Shown: positions 63,532 to 64,000 of the stretch, one piece after another
Layout of the letters: each line of letters opens with the position of its first letter
How positions within the stretch are numbered: the first letter of the stretch is position 1
Assembly: GCF_003182155.1 (NCBI RefSeq)
Contig: NZ_QGTG01000010.1
Coordinates: 62,001-126,000 of the forward strand
Length of the DNA: 64,000 nt
Origin: Chitinophaga sp. S165
GTDB taxonomy: Bacteria; Bacteroidota; Bacteroidia; Chitinophagales; Chitinophagaceae
Direction of reading: 5' to 3'
Translations under genes and position numbers: made by a program
Notes under the pieces: model-generated
Seen by the model: the letters and a program-made list of their open reading frames with translations, nothing else
The model's database searches: none
What the model was told of the DNA's origin: nothing

Positions 63532-64000
63532 ATGAAAAGATTACTAGCTTTAAGTATCGCATCGGTCTTTGTATGCTGCACACAGGAAAGCCTGGTCCCA
63601 GCAAAAGACACTACTCAAAAAGTATCGCAATCCAGAACAGAGCAGGTAGCACTTGCTGCTGATGACTGGGTATGGACAGGCAACCAGGCCAGCAATCAGA
63701 TTGAGATCTATGATCCCGCTGTTGCTGACTGGAACAGCGCCAGTGCGCTTAAATGGTCATGGAAGCCTGCAACCACGAAGGGTTATTCCCAATATGCTAT
63801 CGATCATTGGGGACTTCCGACAGATTTTAAAGTACGTACTATCAGTGCATGGGGAGGCAATCATCTTGTATCTTCCTGTTCAAGCGGATTGGTTACCATC
63901 GCGAAATATCCGGAAGGCACAAAGAAATGGGCTTATAATCTCGGGTTCAATCCCCATGGTGTAGAACTGCTTCCGAATGGTAACATCGCAGTGGCAGCTA
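63532..64000 (+). CDS. DUF6528-type lipoprotein, 3' partial
   Basis: 156 residues visible, open to the right edge. Start ATG at 63532, 30 nt after the SusD stop. A lipoprotein signal peptide (ALSIASVFVCC) is followed by DWVWTGNQASNQIEIYDP, LKWSWKP, ISAWGGNHLVSSCSSGLV and NPHGVELLPNGNIAVAA, beta-propeller-like strands of the DUF6528 kind. It is likely the accessory or enzyme-like lipoprotein of this SusCD locus. The remainder is outside the window. Confidence 0.8.
   Translation, partial: MKRLLALSIASVFVCCTQESLVPAKDTTQKVSQSRTEQVALAADDWVWTGNQASNQIEIYDPAVADWNSASALKWSWKPATTKGYSQYAIDHWGLPTDFKVRTISAWGGNHLVSSCSSGLVTIAKYPEGTKKWAYNLGFNPHGVELLPNGNIAVAA

Noticed and set aside
1..64000. CRISPR array, tRNA, rRNA or insertion sequence
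   Set aside because: No spaced direct repeat series, cloverleaf with acceptor stem, rRNA segment or transposase was found.

Overview
The window looks like chromosomal DNA of a Bacteroidota bacterium, most likely a Chitinophaga-like member of the Chitinophagaceae. The evidence is type IX secretion (T9SS) sorting domains of both type A and type B, SusC/SusD and TonB-receptor loci driven by ECF sigma/FecR pairs, DUF4249 and DUF6528 lipoproteins, weak Shine-Dalgarno sites, and a few promoters of the Bacteroidota TTTG/TAnnTTTG type. No rRNA, tRNA, CRISPR array, complete insertion sequence or prophage was seen. The species assignment is inference.

Layout. 1-6.6 kb: the 3' end of a secreted metallopeptidase-type T9SS protein, a DPP-IV-like S9 peptidase, a membrane metallophosphoesterase and a PD40 beta-propeller protein. 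7.0-16.2 kb: a 1628-residue PKD-repeat adhesin-like protein with a type B sorting domain, a leucine-rich-repeat protein, an AraC regulator and an FAD monooxygenase. 16.2-19.9 kb: a small protein with primase-polymerase-like motifs, a small exported protein, and a secreted SGNH hydrolase broken by a one-base frameshift. 20.1-31.2 kb: two divergent GH78-like alpha-L-rhamnosidase paralogues, a three-helix membrane protein with a clear promoter/operator, a GH18-like protein without signal peptide, an M1 metallopeptidase and a membrane-anchored AraC regulator. 31.3-35.5 kb: MOSC and Rid proteins, a two-gene MNIO (DUF692) RiPP-like locus, an azoreductase and a PH/SHOCT-type protein. 35.7-40.6 kb: a second copy of the PKD protein, about four-fifths identical by eye to the first over the region compared. 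40.7-47.9 kb: secreted hydrolases, a decayed DUF1016 nuclease gene and an unknown protein. 47.9-49.6 kb: an AT-rich island with a 96-nt near-perfect hairpin and a nucleotidyltransferase plus small-protein gene pair. 49.6-51.3 kb: small proteins and an NlpC/P60 lipoprotein. 51.4-64 kb: two successive surface-signalling nutrient-uptake operons, the first ECF sigma/FecR/TonB receptor/DUF4249 and the second ECF sigma/FecR/SusC/SusD/DUF6528.

The genes fit a polymer-degrading lifestyle: secreted peptidases and glycosidases release products, PKD, FN3 and PPC modules attach or display enzymes at the cell surface, and the two TonB systems import substrates under trans-envelope control.

The most novel candidate is the locus at 32567-33891. 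A 53-residue lipoprotein ending in CPACGMG (too short for usual gene callers) sits 38 nt upstream of an MNIO-family enzyme with an unfamiliar C-terminal extension. This suggests a surface-anchored, cysteine-modified peptide. The nucleotidyltransferase pair at 48656-49370 is the second candidate, a possible toxin-antitoxin or defence module.
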